From Vampirovibrio sp. (GTDB lineage Bacteria > Cyanobacteriota > Vampirovibrionia > Vampirovibrionales > Vampirovibrionaceae), in assembly GCA_021323475.1 (NCBI GenBank), contig JAJQJM010000019.1, positions 1-35,197 on the forward strand: a stretch of 35,197 nt of DNA, read 5' to 3'. The notes beneath the pieces are model-generated. The model was not told the DNA's origin. It made no database searches and was given only the letters and a program-made list of their open reading frames with translations. Of this stretch, positions 1 through 8,580 are shown piece by piece. Position numbers and translations under genes: made by a program. Position 1 is the stretch's first letter, and the number at the start of each line of letters is the position of its first letter.

Positions 1-48
1 TATCGTCTGTATCACCCACGTGAGATTTTAGAAGGAGAACACATCTTT

Positions 49-864
49 ATGCCAGTAGCTTCGTTACAGGAACTTTTGGAAGCCGGCGTCCACTTCGGTC
101 ACCAGGTTCACCGTTGGAATCCCAAAATGAAACCGTTCATCTGGGGCGAGCGCAACGGAATTTATATCATCGATTTGACCAAAACCAGCCAGCTTCTGGA
201 CGAGGCATACGAGTTCATGAAGAAGTCCGCTGCCCAGGGCAAGAAAATCGTCTTCGTGGGAACCAAGCGCCAGGCCTCCGATATCGTTGAGGAAGAAGCA
301 AGACGCTGCGGCGCCTACTTCATCAGCAAACGCTGGTTGGGCGGTACCCTTACCAACTTTGAAACCATCCGCACCCGTATCAACAAGCTGCGCGAACTGG
401 AAGAAATGCGCGACAACGGCCACTTCGAACGTCTCGGCAAAAAGGAAGTCGCCGTATTGACCCGCCAACTCAACAAACTGGAGCGCTCCTTGGGTGGTAT
501 TAAGGAAATGCGCGGCATGCCCGACGTGCTGTTTGTCATCGACCAGCGTCGCGAGCTGATTGCGGTTCAGGAAGCCAGCAAAATCGGCATCCCCATCGTC
601 GGTATTATCGATACCAACTGCAGCCCCGAGAACATCAACTACGTGATTCCGGGCAACGATGACGCCACCCGCTCCATTCGTCTGATCACCCAGAAAATGG
701 CCGAAGCGATCATCGAAGGCAGCGCCAGCCGTGAAGAGTACGTCAACAAAATGCGTGGTGGCCAGGCCGGCGGTCCTTCCGTCAGCGCCGAAGAAATGAC
801 CGGCAAACCCCATCCTGAAATGGAAGAGCGGGAAGCCGTCGTCGCTGCCAACCAGGAAGGTTAA
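49..864 (+). CDS. rpsB: 30S ribosomal protein S2
   Basis: Structural protein of the small ribosomal subunit. The 271-residue product opens with the S2 signature ([19 protein letters not shown], then RRWNPKM-like [12 protein letters not shown]) and carries [16 protein letters not shown] and DQRRE blocks in the usual order, then [11 protein letters not shown] near residue 205. The wording is close to cyanobacterial S2. A Gly/Glu-rich C-terminal tail of about 35 residues follows the conserved core. A Shine-Dalgarno site GAAGGAG at 31-37 supports the ATG. It is followed 42 nt later by tsf, the classic rpsB-tsf pair, which ends at a terminator. Confidence 0.98.
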   Translation: MPVASLQELLEAGVHFGHQVHRWNPKMKPFIWGERNGIYIIDLTKTSQLLDEAYEFMKKSAAQGKKIVFVGTKRQASDIVEEEARRCGAYFISKRWLGGTLTNFETIRTRINKLRELEEMRDNGHFERLGKKEVAVLTRQLNKLERSLGGIKEMRGMPDVLFVIDQRRELIAVQEASKIGIPIVGIIDTNCSPENINYVIPGNDDATRSIRLITQKMAEAIIEGSASREEYVNKMRGGQAGGPSVSAEEMTGKPHPEMEEREAVVAANQEG

Positions 865-906
865 TGCCTTTAAGCATCATTTGATTTACGAAGGAATTTA
901 AATTCA

Positions 907-1845
907 ATGGAAATTACAGCATCACAAGTAAAAGAACTGCGCGAAAAGACCGGCGCAGGCATGATGGATGCCAAAAAAGCGCTGGTGGAAGCCGGCGGCG
1001 ACATGGAAAAAGCCGCCGAAATCCTGCGTCAAAAGGGTATTGCGACTGCTGAAAAGAAAAGCGGCCGTACTGCCGCTGAAGGTCAAGTGGCATCCCTGAT
1101 TTCCGACGATCGCAAAACCGGCGTTCTGGTGGAAGTCAACTGCGAAACCGATTTCGTGGCCAAAGGCGACGCGTTCCAGACAATGGTGTCCGAAGTGGCC
1201 CAACAAATTCTGGAAAAAGCCCCGGCTGACGTACAAGAGTTGTTGACCCTGCCTTCCAGCTTCCTGGCAGGCAGCACTGTTCAACAGTACGTTACCGATA
1301 AAATCGCCGCCATTAAAGAAAACCTGAACATCCGTCGCTTCGTTCGGTACCAGGTGGCAGGCAATGGCGCTATCCATTCCTACATCCACACTGGCGGCAA
1401 GGTGGGCGTTCTGGTTGAGCTGAAAACCGGCAAGGCCGAAACGGCTAACCACGAAGTCTTCAAGCAACTGATTAAAGACGTTGCGATGCAGATTGCCAGC
1501 GCCGCCCCGGATTTTGTCAGCCGCGCCGACATCGATCCGACCGTGATTGAAGAAGAAACCCGTGTGGAAATGGGCAAGGAAGACCTGGCTAACAAGCCGG
1601 AAGACATCCGCCGCAAGATCGTGGAAGGTCGCGTGTCCAAACTGTTGGGCCAGCGCTGCCTGATCGAGCAACCGTTCGTGAAAGATCCTTCTCAATCCGT
1701 GGACGATATCATCAAGAACCGCGCCACTGAGCTGGGCGATATGGACATTGAAGTGGTCCGTTTCACCCGGTACGCATTGGGCGAAGGCATCGAGAAGAAG
1801 GAAACGAACTTCGCCGAGGAAGTCGCGGCAGCAGCCCGAGTTTAA
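907..1845 (+). CDS. tsf: translation elongation factor Ts
   Basis: Guanine nucleotide exchange factor for EF-Tu. The 312-residue protein has the N-terminal UBA-like domain (KELREKTGAGMMDAKKAL, residues about 9-26), the NCETDFVAK motif near residue 78-86 that contacts EF-Tu, and the two-lobed core plus a C-terminal helical stretch. A Shine-Dalgarno site (GAAGGA) sits about ten bases before the ATG. It is co-oriented with rpsB, 42 nt downstream, so the two are very probably one operon. A strong intrinsic terminator follows directly. Confidence 0.98.
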   Translation: MEITASQVKELREKTGAGMMDAKKALVEAGGDMEKAAEILRQKGIATAEKKSGRTAAEGQVASLISDDRKTGVLVEVNCETDFVAKGDAFQTMVSEVAQQILEKAPADVQELLTLPSSFLAGSTVQQYVTDKIAAIKENLNIRRFVRYQVAGNGAIHSYIHTGGKVGVLVELKTGKAETANHEVFKQLIKDVAMQIASAAPDFVSRADIDPTVIEEETRVEMGKEDLANKPEDIRRKIVEGRVSKLLGQRCLIEQPFVKDPSQSVDDIIKNRATELGDMDIEVVRFTRYALGEGIEKKETNFAEEVAAAARV

Positions 1846-1860
1846 AATCATTCTCCTTTA

Positions 1861-1890
1861 AAACCCCTCCCCAAACCGGGAGGGGTTTTT
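1861..1890 (+). terminator. intrinsic terminator after tsf
   Basis: An 11-bp perfect stem (AAACCCCTCCC at 1861-1871 with GGGAGGGGTTT at 1878-1888), a 6-nt loop and a run of five T at 1886-1890. It ends the rpsB-tsf transcript and separates it from pyrH. Confidence 0.93.
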
Positions 1891-1970
1891 CAAAGGAGCA
1901 AATCTGAAGATTTTTCGACTTTTAACCAATACGCACTCCCACCAAAGAAGCAGCGAGCCTTACAATAGAT

Positions 1971-2756
1971 ATGACGACATCCATTGAATTCGAGACAGTG
2001 ACCACATTGACTGAACAGATTTGTCCTCCCTCTCCGCTCCGTTACAAACGGATTTTGTTGAAAATCAGCGGGGAAGCCCTGATGGGCGATCAAGGCTTCG
2101 GCATCAAGCCGGAAGTGATCAGCCTGGTGGCTGATGAAATCGTGGAAGCGGCATCGCTGGGCTGTAGCGTGGCGGTTGTGGTTGGTGGCGGCAATATTTT
2201 CCGTGGCGTCCAGAACTCAACCAAATTGGGCATGGATCGGGCGGCGGCCGATTACGTGGGCATGCTGGCTACCATTATGAACTCCCTGATTCTGCAGGAA
2301 ACCTTGAAATCCAAGGGGATGCCGGTGCGGGTAATGAGCGCCATCGGAATGGATCGCATTGCAGAGCCCTATATCCGCCTGAGAGCCGTTCGTCACCTGG
2401 AAAAAGGCCGAGTGGTTATTTTTGCGGGCGGCACAGGCAACCCGTTTTTCTCCACCGATACCACGTCCGCGCTGCGGGCCGCTGAAATTGGCGCCGATGT
2501 GATTATGATGGCCAAGAACGGCGTGGACGGCGTGTACGATAAAGACCCCAAAATCAGTCCGGATGCGGTCAAGTTTGATCAACTGACTTATGACGATGTG
2601 CTGCTGAAGAATCTGAAGGTGATGGATCAAACCGCAGTAACCTTGTGTAAGGAAACCAAGCTGCCCATTCTGGTGTTCGACTTCAGTCGGCACCGGGCTA
2701 TTACCAAAATTCTGCTTGGCGAAAAAATTGGTACCTATATTGGCCAAAAAGCCTAG
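1971..2756 (+). CDS. pyrH: UMP kinase
   Basis: Phosphorylates UMP to UDP in pyrimidine nucleotide synthesis; cytosolic hexamer of the amino-acid-kinase family. Visible motifs are [12 protein letters not shown] (residues about 25-36, phosphate binding), [10 protein letters not shown], and [31 protein letters not shown]. At 261 residues it is about 20 longer than usual because of a non-conserved N-terminal extension before RYKRILLK. The ATG at 1971 has no clear Shine-Dalgarno site, and TACAAT lies at 1961-1966, so transcription could start almost at the ATG; a TTG at 2007 is another possible start. frr, the usual partner, is not beside it: a terminator follows 30 nt after the stop. Confidence 0.96.
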   Translation: MTTSIEFETVTTLTEQICPPSPLRYKRILLKISGEALMGDQGFGIKPEVISLVADEIVEAASLGCSVAVVVGGGNIFRGVQNSTKLGMDRAAADYVGMLATIMNSLILQETLKSKGMPVRVMSAIGMDRIAEPYIRLRAVRHLEKGRVVIFAGGTGNPFFSTDTTSALRAAEIGADVIMMAKNGVDGVYDKDPKISPDAVKFDQLTYDDVLLKNLKVMDQTAVTLCKETKLPILVFDFSRHRAITKILLGEKIGTYIGQKA

Positions 2757-2786
2757 TACCAAGCCTCTTTAACGCTCAATCAAATC

Positions 2787-2827
2787 AAAAATCCGCCGAC
2801 TGTTTACCGTAGAGTCGGCGGATTTTT
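2787..2827 (+). terminator. intrinsic terminator after pyrH, likely bidirectional
   Basis: A 14-bp inverted repeat: 2787-2800 (AAAAATCCGCCGAC-type arm) pairs with 2814-2827 (GTCGGCGGATTTTT), loop 13 nt. T-runs on both strands let it serve both pyrH (plus) and the minus-strand gene ending at 2846. Confidence 0.9.
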
Positions 2828-2845
2828 AAATTCCGTTAGAAATTT

Positions 2846-3034
2846 TTAGCTAGCGGCGCTACGGGCCAAAAAGGATTCCAACGCTTTACGCCCTTCTTCC
2901 CGCAGGGCTTCGGCGGCAATGGCCAACCCCTTGCGCTCGTAGGAAAGCGCCCATTCAAAAAAGCGCTCCGCCTCTTGAAGCTCTTGGGAATCAAACATAC
3001 CAGGGTTTTGCTGAATGACCATACGATGGTACAT
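2846..3034 (-). CDS. small hypothetical protein, 62 residues
   Basis: I do not recognise this family. The product is an Arg/Glu/Ala-rich, probably all-helical protein (FFEWALSYERKGLAIAAEALREEG). I chose the ATG whose complement is at 3032-3034 because GCGAGG (complement of 3041-3046) lies six bases upstream of it; a TTG two codons earlier would overlap that site. It converges on pyrH and shares its terminator. The 250 nt upstream hold two inverted repeats (see 3092-3123 and 3149-3170). Confidence 0.65.
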   Translation of the reverse strand: MYHRMVIQQNPGMFDSQELQEAERFFEWALSYERKGLAIAAEALREEGRKALESFLARSAAS

Positions 3035-3091
3035 ACCCAACCTCGCATTATTAGTACGATGTAGAAGCCAAGTCTTAAAAACGAACTTACC

Positions 3092-3123
3092 GAAAACCTA
3101 TGCTAACCCTTCATTAGGTTTTC
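3092..3123. repeat. 9-bp inverted repeat in intergenic region
   Basis: GAAAACCTA at 3092-3100 pairs perfectly with TAGGTTTTC at 3115-3123 around a 14-nt loop. No T-run follows on either strand, so it is not a typical terminator. It lies in the leader or promoter region of the small minus-strand gene at 2846-3034. Confidence 0.5.
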
Positions 3124-3148
3124 AATAGCCCTCTCAAAAAATGTTAAG

Positions 3149-3170
3149 GATGAGTTTATTGTAACTCATC
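3149..3170. repeat. 8-bp palindrome, operator-like
   Basis: GATGAGTT at 3149-3156 and AACTCATC at 3163-3170 form a perfect palindrome with a 6-nt centre, a geometry common for dimeric repressors. It lies between the GNAT gene end and the 62-residue gene start. The role is inferred only. Confidence 0.4.
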
Positions 3171-3282
3171 TGAAATCCCTTGGGAATCCTTTTGTGGGAA
3201 AAACCCTATTTTATGTATAAAACTTTGCAATACCATCGCACATCAAGCCGATTGGCTTGTTCACCCTAACAATCATACGGCT

Positions 3283-3777
3283 CTATTCGTTTTCCGAGAA
3301 CCAGTTCACGAAATACATGGATTTTGTGTCCTCCACAAAGCCCATACTTTTATAAAGCGCCTGGGCGGGCAAGTTTTCCGGCATCGTCTGGAGCGTTAAG
3401 CCTTTGTCGCCCCGCGCCCGCGCCAGATTGATTGTCTGTTGAATCAGGGCCCGGCCGATTCCCAGGCGTCGATAATCAGTCAGCACATATAAATCATTCA
3501 AAATCCAGATGGGTTGCAACGAGACCGAAGAGAAGCTGGGGTACAACTGCACAAATCCAACCGCCTGGCGCGTTTTCACATCCCGAGCCAAATAAATCAC
3601 CGAGTCATGATTAATGATGCGCTCAAACAGGAATTGCTCGGCGGCGGGGCGATTGCTGGCCTGCCCGTAGAACAGGCGGTACTGATCCATCAGCTCGGCC
3701 AGATCCGCCAAGTGGTCAACCTCTGCCGAAATAATCTCAATCGTGTCCGGCAATGCCTGAATTTTATGATGGTGCAT
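3283..3777 (-). CDS. GNAT-family N-acetyltransferase
   Basis: Predicted acetyl-CoA-dependent acyltransferase; substrate unknown. The 164-residue protein has a GNAT fold: N-terminal IEIISAEVDHLADLAELM, a beta4-beta5 core (WILNDLYVLTDYRR), the acetyl-CoA pyrophosphate loop RRLGIGRAL (around residues 103-111) and the C-terminal AQALYKSMGFVED block. GAGGTG upstream of the ATG at 3777 serves as Shine-Dalgarno site. It lies 68 nt downstream of the SRPBCC gene on the same strand, so the two could share a transcript. Confidence 0.9.
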   Translation of the reverse strand: MHHHKIQALPDTIEIISAEVDHLADLAELMDQYRLFYGQASNRPAAEQFLFERIINHDSVIYLARDVKTRQAVGFVQLYPSFSSVSLQPIWILNDLYVLTDYRRLGIGRALIQQTINLARARGDKGLTLQTMPENLPAQALYKSMGFVEDTKSMYFVNWFSENE

Positions 3778-3845
3778 GCTTCACCTCTTCCCGATGCCCT
3801 ATCTGCCGAATGTATGTCTTCAGCTTAGCAAAAAGCGAGACAGGC

Positions 3846-4313
3846 TCAAGTTTCCCCGAAAAATTCCTCCAGCATGGTATGGCGATACTCAAACAGGCGC
3901 TCCAGTTGCTTGCGGACAAACAGGGCATGCACCAGCTCGCCCAGAATGCCGAATGGCATGGCATAATGCACCGTATCCTCAATCTCCACGCCGCTGGCTA
4001 CCGGAATCACACTGTGCCGATGATGCCAGAAGGCAAAGGGGCCGACTTTTTGCTCGTCCACGAAAAAATTGGGCGCGTCCACATGGGAAATTTCCGCCAC
4101 CCAGCGCACCGAAGGCAGCCAATGCACCGGACTGACCCGAAAAACTTGCAACATGCCCGCATAAATTTTCTTGGGCTGCTCAATACTCTCGTCCACCATT
4201 CGACTGTCAGGCGGCGTCAACTGGCTCAGGCTGGCCGGGTTTGAGAAAAACGCCCAGGCCACATCCTGAGTAATCGGCAAGCGAATCTTTCGGGAGAGAT
4301 AATAGATTTTCAT
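3846..4313 (-). CDS. SRPBCC (START/Bet v1-like) ligand-binding protein
   Basis: A 155-residue protein of the SRPBCC superfamily, which forms a deep hydrophobic pocket; members are polyketide cyclases, lipid carriers and stress proteins, so the ligand cannot be named. The N-terminal LPITQDVAWAFFSNPASLSQLTP matches the usual opening (I-x-A-P-x-x-V-F-x-x-x-x-D-x-x-x-L-x-x-L). GPFAFWHHRHSV and the C-terminal helix (ILGELVHALFVRKQLERLFEYR) match the family end. It is probably cotranscribed with the acetyltransferase downstream. Confidence 0.82.
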   Translation of the reverse strand: MKIYYLSRKIRLPITQDVAWAFFSNPASLSQLTPPDSRMVDESIEQPKKIYAGMLQVFRVSPVHWLPSVRWVAEISHVDAPNFFVDEQKVGPFAFWHHRHSVIPVASGVEIEDTVHYAMPFGILGELVHALFVRKQLERLFEYRHTMLEEFFGET

Positions 4314-4430
4314 GGCACTATTGTCCGCCAGATTGGCTGGACGGAAAATACTCCATTTAGACCAGCCCGGCGCTCATAACGATCTGCCTGTGAGTACCAA
4401 AACACATCCCATAGGCAGGAACCGGGAGTC

Positions 4431-5483
4431 TTATCTTCTCCGCAAGGGGGCTCTTGAACCATCCTCATACACCGCTTCACGGCCGCTGGCGCTGATTCGG
4501 TAGTTCATCCCTCTTCCTTCGGAAAAGTGCGGGAATTCCGGTTCCCGCCTAACAAGCTGCTCCTCCCGTTGCGTGGAACTGCTTGCCGTCGGACGGCGAT
4601 CATTATTATTATCCGCCCGAGGTCGTTCAGTCCTTCGGTTGTGTCGGTGTCGGTGTTCGGCAACCAACGGAAGGTCCCTGAAGTCTCTCTCGCGAGCCTC
4701 CTGGCGCTCTGCCTGTAGCTCCTGATTTTTTACCATTAAGGGGGTTTGTACCAGCTTATGTTGTAAACGAGCCGCCAGGTTATACAGCGGAATGGCCTGT
4801 TTGGCTTGCCAGGCTTCCATCTCACCTTTTTGGGTTGCTCGATGAAGCGCGTCTTCCCAGGCATCTTCCTGTTGCGGGGTTGGTCTTCGCGCCAATGTCA
4901 AAACCTGGTCCGCATAAGCAATCTCAGACTGCCCGTCTTTTTGGGGAACGACATTGAGCGCTTTTGCCATCAGAGGAATGTAAGAATGAAGCGCGATATC
5001 ACTGTACTCGTCATTCAGTTGAGCCTGATGTTCCGCGTAGCCTTCAATCTGATCGGCAACGACGTCTCCAATCATATTTGCGCCGTCCTGTGCGGCTCCG
5101 CCGATGCCTTGTAGCAGATGGCCGGCTCTTCGAATTGGCTCCCGCAGGCCTTCAGGCAGCAGGCTACTCAGTCTGTTTCTTGGCGTGTCGTCGCTTTCAT
5201 CCTCAGAGGTCCCGTCACAACGTCCGCTACGGTTGGTATTACCGCTGCAATACCTATTCTCGCCATCCGGATCGCCATGCCAATAGTCATCGTTGCGGTC
5301 TGTAAACCCTGAGAAACGGGGCTGTTTTGAAGAAGGGTTGGATGTGCTTAAAGCAAAATGATCACCGGGCGGGCCTTGCGGGATAGCCGGCTTGACCTGT
5401 GGAAGGATTGCTTTGGACGTGGGTAAACCGGCATTGGTTCGAAAATAGCCGGAAAATTGAATGGGTGACATTCCTGCTGGCAT
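4431..5483 (-). CDS. hypothetical disordered protein with N-terminal FSG motif
   Basis: The family is not recognised. The 350-residue product has no signal peptide or membrane segment. It starts MPAGMSPIQFSGYF, then a low-complexity Asn/Asp/Ser/Gly stretch (residues about 50-100), a helical middle (residues about 105-265: LREPIRRAGHLLQGIGGAAQDGANM onward) and a very basic, Arg/His/Asn-rich tail (HRHRHNRRTERPRADNNNDRR). The ATG at 5483 has AAAGG about eight bases upstream. The short F-S-G motif near the N terminus recurs in other unknown proteins of this window. It could be a secreted or effector-like protein, but nothing here proves it. Confidence 0.7.
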   Translation of the reverse strand: MPAGMSPIQFSGYFRTNAGLPTSKAILPQVKPAIPQGPPGDHFALSTSNPSSKQPRFSGFTDRNDDYWHGDPDGENRYCSGNTNRSGRCDGTSEDESDDTPRNRLSSLLPEGLREPIRRAGHLLQGIGGAAQDGANMIGDVVADQIEGYAEHQAQLNDEYSDIALHSYIPLMAKALNVVPQKDGQSEIAYADQVLTLARRPTPQQEDAWEDALHRATQKGEMEAWQAKQAIPLYNLAARLQHKLVQTPLMVKNQELQAERQEARERDFRDLPLVAEHRHRHNRRTERPRADNNNDRRPTASSSTQREEQLVRREPEFPHFSEGRGMNYRISASGREAVYEDGSRAPLRRR

Positions 5484-5880
5484 TGGGAGACCTTTGTATC
5501 AATAATAAACTACTCAAATAAACGACTCAGAACAAGATAAACAGGGAATTAAGGCGAAATGAATGGAATGAGTAAACTGGAAAAAATGACAAAAGACAAT
5601 GAGATAATCGGCCTCATACAGCAATTTATTTTAAATGTTATGTGACATACCCTCCAGCACGACAGGCATCTCAGGATTAAAAATTGCCAGATCCACTCAC
5701 GAGCGAATTAATACAGCGATTCCATATGAACTATCCGGTTAATATCAGATGTCCAGCCAAAATCTCTTAAAAAAACCATACCGAAACTCAGCCTTTCTCT
5801 TAAAATGCGAAACAACGATGATCAGTGAATTCCTGTAAATTCATAGCGGTCATAGACTACCAAGCCGGGCTTAAGGCTTC
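5484..5880. other. AT-rich intergenic region between divergent genes
   Basis: About 400 nt between the divergently transcribed 350-residue unknown (minus) and the matrixin-like gene (plus). I see no credible gene, RNA or repeat here other than the -10 box at its right edge. It must hold promoters for both genes. Confidence 0.5.
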
Positions 5881-5886
5881 TATAAT
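5881..5886 (+). promoter_or_regulatory. -10 box TATAAT, eight bases before the start codon
   Basis: A perfect TATAAT ends eight bases before the ATG at 5895. A transcript starting six to eight bases downstream would have almost no 5' leader, and no Shine-Dalgarno site is visible. I find no good -35 hexamer at 16-18 bp, so the promoter call rests on the -10 box alone. Confidence 0.5.
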
Positions 5887-5894
5887 GAGACTAT

Positions 5895-6719
5895 ATGGAA
5901 AGAACGTACCTGGATGCTTGTTTGAAAGAAGGGCTCACCGTTCGGTGGCCGGATTCCGCCATGCCTATCAAGGTGTATGTGGCGCCCTTCCGCTGGTATG
6001 AAAAAACCAAGCAACAGGAGTCCTTCTCTTACAACCAGATGGTGTACGACGCCTTTGATGCCTGGACCCAGCTCAGCGGGGGGCTGGTACGTTTCCAGTT
6101 TGTCGCCAACCTGGACGGTTCCCAAATCGATGTAAGTTGGCGGCGGGTCGATCGCACCTCACTGGGCCATTGCCAGTACATGGTCAATCCGCAATCCCTG
6201 GTGTATTCCGCCGAAATTAAAATCGGCATCTCCGATGGCCTGGTGCATGCCCAATATAACGATATGAACGAGGTGCGGCACACCATTCTGCATGAAATCG
6301 GCCATGCGATTGGGCTTATTGGGCACAGCGACGGCCCGGACGATATTATGTACGTTCCACACCAGTACGGGGTCACCAGTGTGTCCGAGCGGGACATTGA
6401 AACGCTGAAAATGCTCTATAAGTTGCCGCCGGGCTTCGATTATCTGGCCATCGGGCGAAAGTACAAGCTGCCGGAACCCTTCACCCTGCATGATGTCCTG
6501 GATCGGCTGGAAGGCAGAGAACCTGCCGATAACGGAAAAACCATCGATTTTATTCCCGCCCCGCCACCCGAGAACCCGGAAGTGTTGATGCAGCAGCACG
6601 ATATTTTAAGCTATATGGGCAAATTCCATCTGGCCACCCAAAACATTCGGGTCAAGCCGGAAGTGAAAAAGCTGTTTGTGGATCAGCAAAAGAAAACCCA
6701 GCCACCCCAACAGTCTTGA
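5895..6719 (+). CDS. matrixin-like zinc metalloprotease
   Basis: Predicted zinc-dependent endopeptidase of the metzincin clan. The zinc site is HEIGHAIGLIGHS at residues 133-145 (ligands His133, His137 and most likely His144, with Glu134 as general base), followed by the Met-turn DDIMY (Met152). The third His is one residue further out than in the canonical HExxHxxGxxH spacing; I recall cyanobacterial homologues with a similar GHALGxxGHS form. The catalytic domain spans about residues 15-165. A Pro-rich tail follows. No signal peptide or propeptide cysteine switch is visible, unlike secreted matrixins. Start: ATG at 5895, without a Shine-Dalgarno site, close behind a TATAAT box. Confidence 0.85.
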   Translation: MERTYLDACLKEGLTVRWPDSAMPIKVYVAPFRWYEKTKQQESFSYNQMVYDAFDAWTQLSGGLVRFQFVANLDGSQIDVSWRRVDRTSLGHCQYMVNPQSLVYSAEIKIGISDGLVHAQYNDMNEVRHTILHEIGHAIGLIGHSDGPDDIMYVPHQYGVTSVSERDIETLKMLYKLPPGFDYLAIGRKYKLPEPFTLHDVLDRLEGREPADNGKTIDFIPAPPPENPEVLMQQHDILSYMGKFHLATQNIRVKPEVKKLFVDQQKKTQPPQQS

Positions 6720-6738
6720 GCAATAACGTCTAAGAAGC

Positions 6739-6774
6739 CAAAGAGAGCAACTTTTAAAAAAGATGCTCTCTTTG
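6739..6774 (+). terminator. hairpin after the metalloprotease gene
   Basis: CAAAGAGAGCA (6739-6749) pairs perfectly with TGCTCTCTTTG (6764-6774), loop 14 nt. The following T-run is poor (CTCTTAATAG), so it may be a weak terminator shared with the convergent gene ending at 6807. Confidence 0.55.
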
Positions 6775-6806
6775 CTCTTAATAGTTCAGTTTGATTGGAA
6801 GCCCGG

Positions 6807-7178
6807 CTATGCCTTTTGATCCAGATTTTGACCGAGTCCTTTTTCTTTTATTACCGTTTCAAAAGCCCTCCTCAAATCTCCCAGATGCTCACGCGCATCG
6901 GGATTCGACTTGCGGTGGCTAATCAATCCAATCACTTGGCCATTGAACCACTTTACATTCTCATCAATTGCCCCGAATTCCTTGGCCTTTGTAATATGTT
7001 CCTTACTCCCGCCAGGGATTTCGTTAATCTGGATCAAACGTTGTACAGATTCTTCCGGAAATTCACGCAGCTTACCCAAAAACTGCTGATATTCCTGCTC
7101 ACCGCCAAAGCGGGGTTTCTGCTTCAGGGGAACCCTGTTGCCGGAGAAATGGGGGCCGGGATGGGAAACGGTCATCAT
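6807..7178 (-). CDS. small hypothetical protein with N-terminal FSGN motif
   Basis: The family is not recognised. The 123-residue product begins MMTVSHPGPHFSGNRVPLKQ followed by KPRFGG, then a predicted helical domain (residues about 28-115, e.g. YQQFLGKLREFPEESVQRLIQ and HLGDLRRAFETVIKEKGLG). There is no signal peptide. AAGGA lies nine to ten bases upstream of the ATG pair at 7178. It sits alone between convergent metalloprotease and the acyl-CoA dehydrogenase. Its N-terminal motif resembles those of the genes at 4431, 9165 and 27749. Confidence 0.7.
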   Translation of the reverse strand: MMTVSHPGPHFSGNRVPLKQKPRFGGEQEYQQFLGKLREFPEESVQRLIQINEIPGGSKEHITKAKEFGAIDENVKWFNGQVIGLISHRKSNPDAREHLGDLRRAFETVIKEKGLGQNLDQKA

Positions 7179-7263
7179 TTTTAAATGTCCTTATACAAAC
7201 AAATTCCAATCAAACACTATCCCCTATTCCCAAACGCCCTGCTTCCGGGGCTGAGCCACAGGC

Positions 7264-8427
7264 TCAGCTCAGGATATTCCGGGCAATGACGGTGCGCTGG
7301 ATTTCAGAGGTGCCTTCACCGATTTCGCACAGCTTGGCATCCCGCAGGTAGCGCTCCACCGGGAAGTCCTTGGTGTAGCCGTAACCGCCATGAATCTGAA
7401 TCGCATGGTTGGTGGCCCGCATCGCTACTTCCGACGCGTACAGCTTGGCCATGGAGGCTTCCTTGGTAAAGGGCAGGCCGGCCAGCTTTAACCGGGCCGC
7501 GTTGTATACCAGCAGGCGGGCCGCTTCAATTTCCATCGCCATATCCGCCAGCATGAACTGGATGGCCTGAAAATCGGCAATAGCCTTGCCGAACTGACGA
7601 CGCTCCTTGGCATACTGCAGGGCTTTATCCAGGGCGCCTTGCGCAATCCCCACCCCGAGCGCGCCGATGGAAATACGGCCGTTATCCAGGGTTTGCATGA
7701 AGTATTTGAAGCCCTTGCCTTCCTCCCCAATCAGGTTCTCGGCGGCAATCTCGGCGTTGTCGAACTGGAGGGTGCCCCAGTCGGAGCCGCGCATGCCCAG
7801 CTTTTCGTCTTTCGCGCCCAGCGAGAAGCCAGGGATGTCCTTTTCGAAAATAAACGCGCTGATTCCTTTGGTGCCGACTCCTTTTTGGGTAACGGCCGTG
7901 GCAATGAAGGTTTCCGCGTAGTTGGCGTTGGTAATAAAGATTTTGGTGCCGTTCAGAATGTACTTATCGCCTTGCTTTACGGCAGTGGTTTCGGTTCCGC
8001 CGGAGTCGCTACCCGCATTGGGCTCAGTCAGGCCGTAAGCGCCCAGTTTGCCGGAACCCAGGCCGGGCAGGTATTTCTTTTTCTGGGCTTCGCTCCCGAA
8101 CAGGTAAATGGGCATCACCACCAGAGACGTGTGCGCGGCAAAACTAAGCGCCGTAGACGCGCAGACACGGGACAATTCCTCGACCGCAATGGCGTAACTT
8201 AAATAATCAGCGCCGCCGCCGCCGTATTCTTCCGATACCGGCAGGGCCATCAGCCCCATTTCGGTCATTTCCTGAAAGGTTTCCACAGGGAAGCGGCAGG
8301 TTTTGTCGATTTCCGATGCGCGCGGTTCCACTTTGTTCACCGCGAAATCCCGGACCATGTCCCGGATCATGCGCTGCTCCTCGGTTAATCCCCACTTATC
8401 CTGGCTGACGTCGATTGTAAGCGCCAT
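7264..8427 (-). CDS. acyl-CoA dehydrogenase (short-chain type)
   Basis: FAD enzyme that removes hydrogens from C2-C3 of an acyl-CoA and passes electrons to electron-transfer flavoprotein. The 387-residue protein is of normal family length. Visible blocks are [16 protein letters not shown] (N-terminal helical domain), [19 protein letters not shown] (flavin/substrate loop), [16 protein letters not shown] (middle beta domain) and the C-terminal [17 protein letters not shown] containing the expected catalytic Glu (about residue 371). It resembles butyryl/isovaleryl-type enzymes; exact chain length cannot be told. I chose the ATG at 8427 because GAGGAGG precedes it by five bases; a TTG at 8448 lies before that site. 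No etf or thiolase genes are adjacent. Confidence 0.95.
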   Translation of the reverse strand: MALTIDVSQDKWGLTEEQRMIRDMVRDFAVNKVEPRASEIDKTCRFPVETFQEMTEMGLMALPVSEEYGGGGADYLSYAIAVEELSRVCASTALSFAAHTSLVVMPIYLFGSEAQKKKYLPGLGSGKLGAYGLTEPNAGSDSGGTETTAVKQGDKYILNGTKIFITNANYAETFIATAVTQKGVGTKGISAFIFEKDIPGFSLGAKDEKLGMRGSDWGTLQFDNAEIAAENLIGEEGKGFKYFMQTLDNGRISIGALGVGIAQGALDKALQYAKERRQFGKAIADFQAIQFMLADMAMEIEAARLLVYNAARLKLAGLPFTKEASMAKLYASEVAMRATNHAIQIHGGYGYTKDFPVERYLRDAKLCEIGEGTSEIQRTVIARNILS

Positions 8428-8542
8428 CCGGCCTCCTCGTTCTCTCAAAATAACCTAGTAACACCCGTTGGTGCTTACCGCACAGCAAGCCCCCCGTCAT
8501 AATCCGATCTTACTACAAACCCTGCCCGCAACAACCATCGGC

Positions 8543-8571
8543 TTGCCATGGCCGTGTCGCCTTTCTATAGT
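8543..8571 (+). promoter_or_regulatory. promoter for a leaderless transcript (SRAP gene)
   Basis: TTGCCA at 8543-8548 and TATAGT at 8566-8571 are separated by exactly 17 bp; each matches consensus at five of six positions. The expected start of transcription (about 8578-8580) is within three bases of the ATG at 8581. No Shine-Dalgarno site is present. Confidence 0.72.
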
Positions 8572-8580
8572 AATGGCATT

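Noticed and set aside
64-2762. Long minus-strand open frames opposite rpsB, tsf and pyrH (up to about 310 codons)
   Set aside because: They are mirror frames of strongly conserved genes, with no Shine-Dalgarno sites and no family likeness.
3753-4244. Plus-strand frames opposite the GNAT and SRPBCC genes
   Set aside because: They overlap two recognised minus-strand genes across their junction and look like random composition.
7639-8202. 187-codon plus-strand frame opposite acyl-CoA dehydrogenase
   Set aside because: Antisense shadow of a well-recognised gene; no ribosome site.
8548-8580. Upstream ATG for the SRAP gene
   Set aside because: It falls inside the -35 hexamer of the promoter and would bury the needed Cys2.
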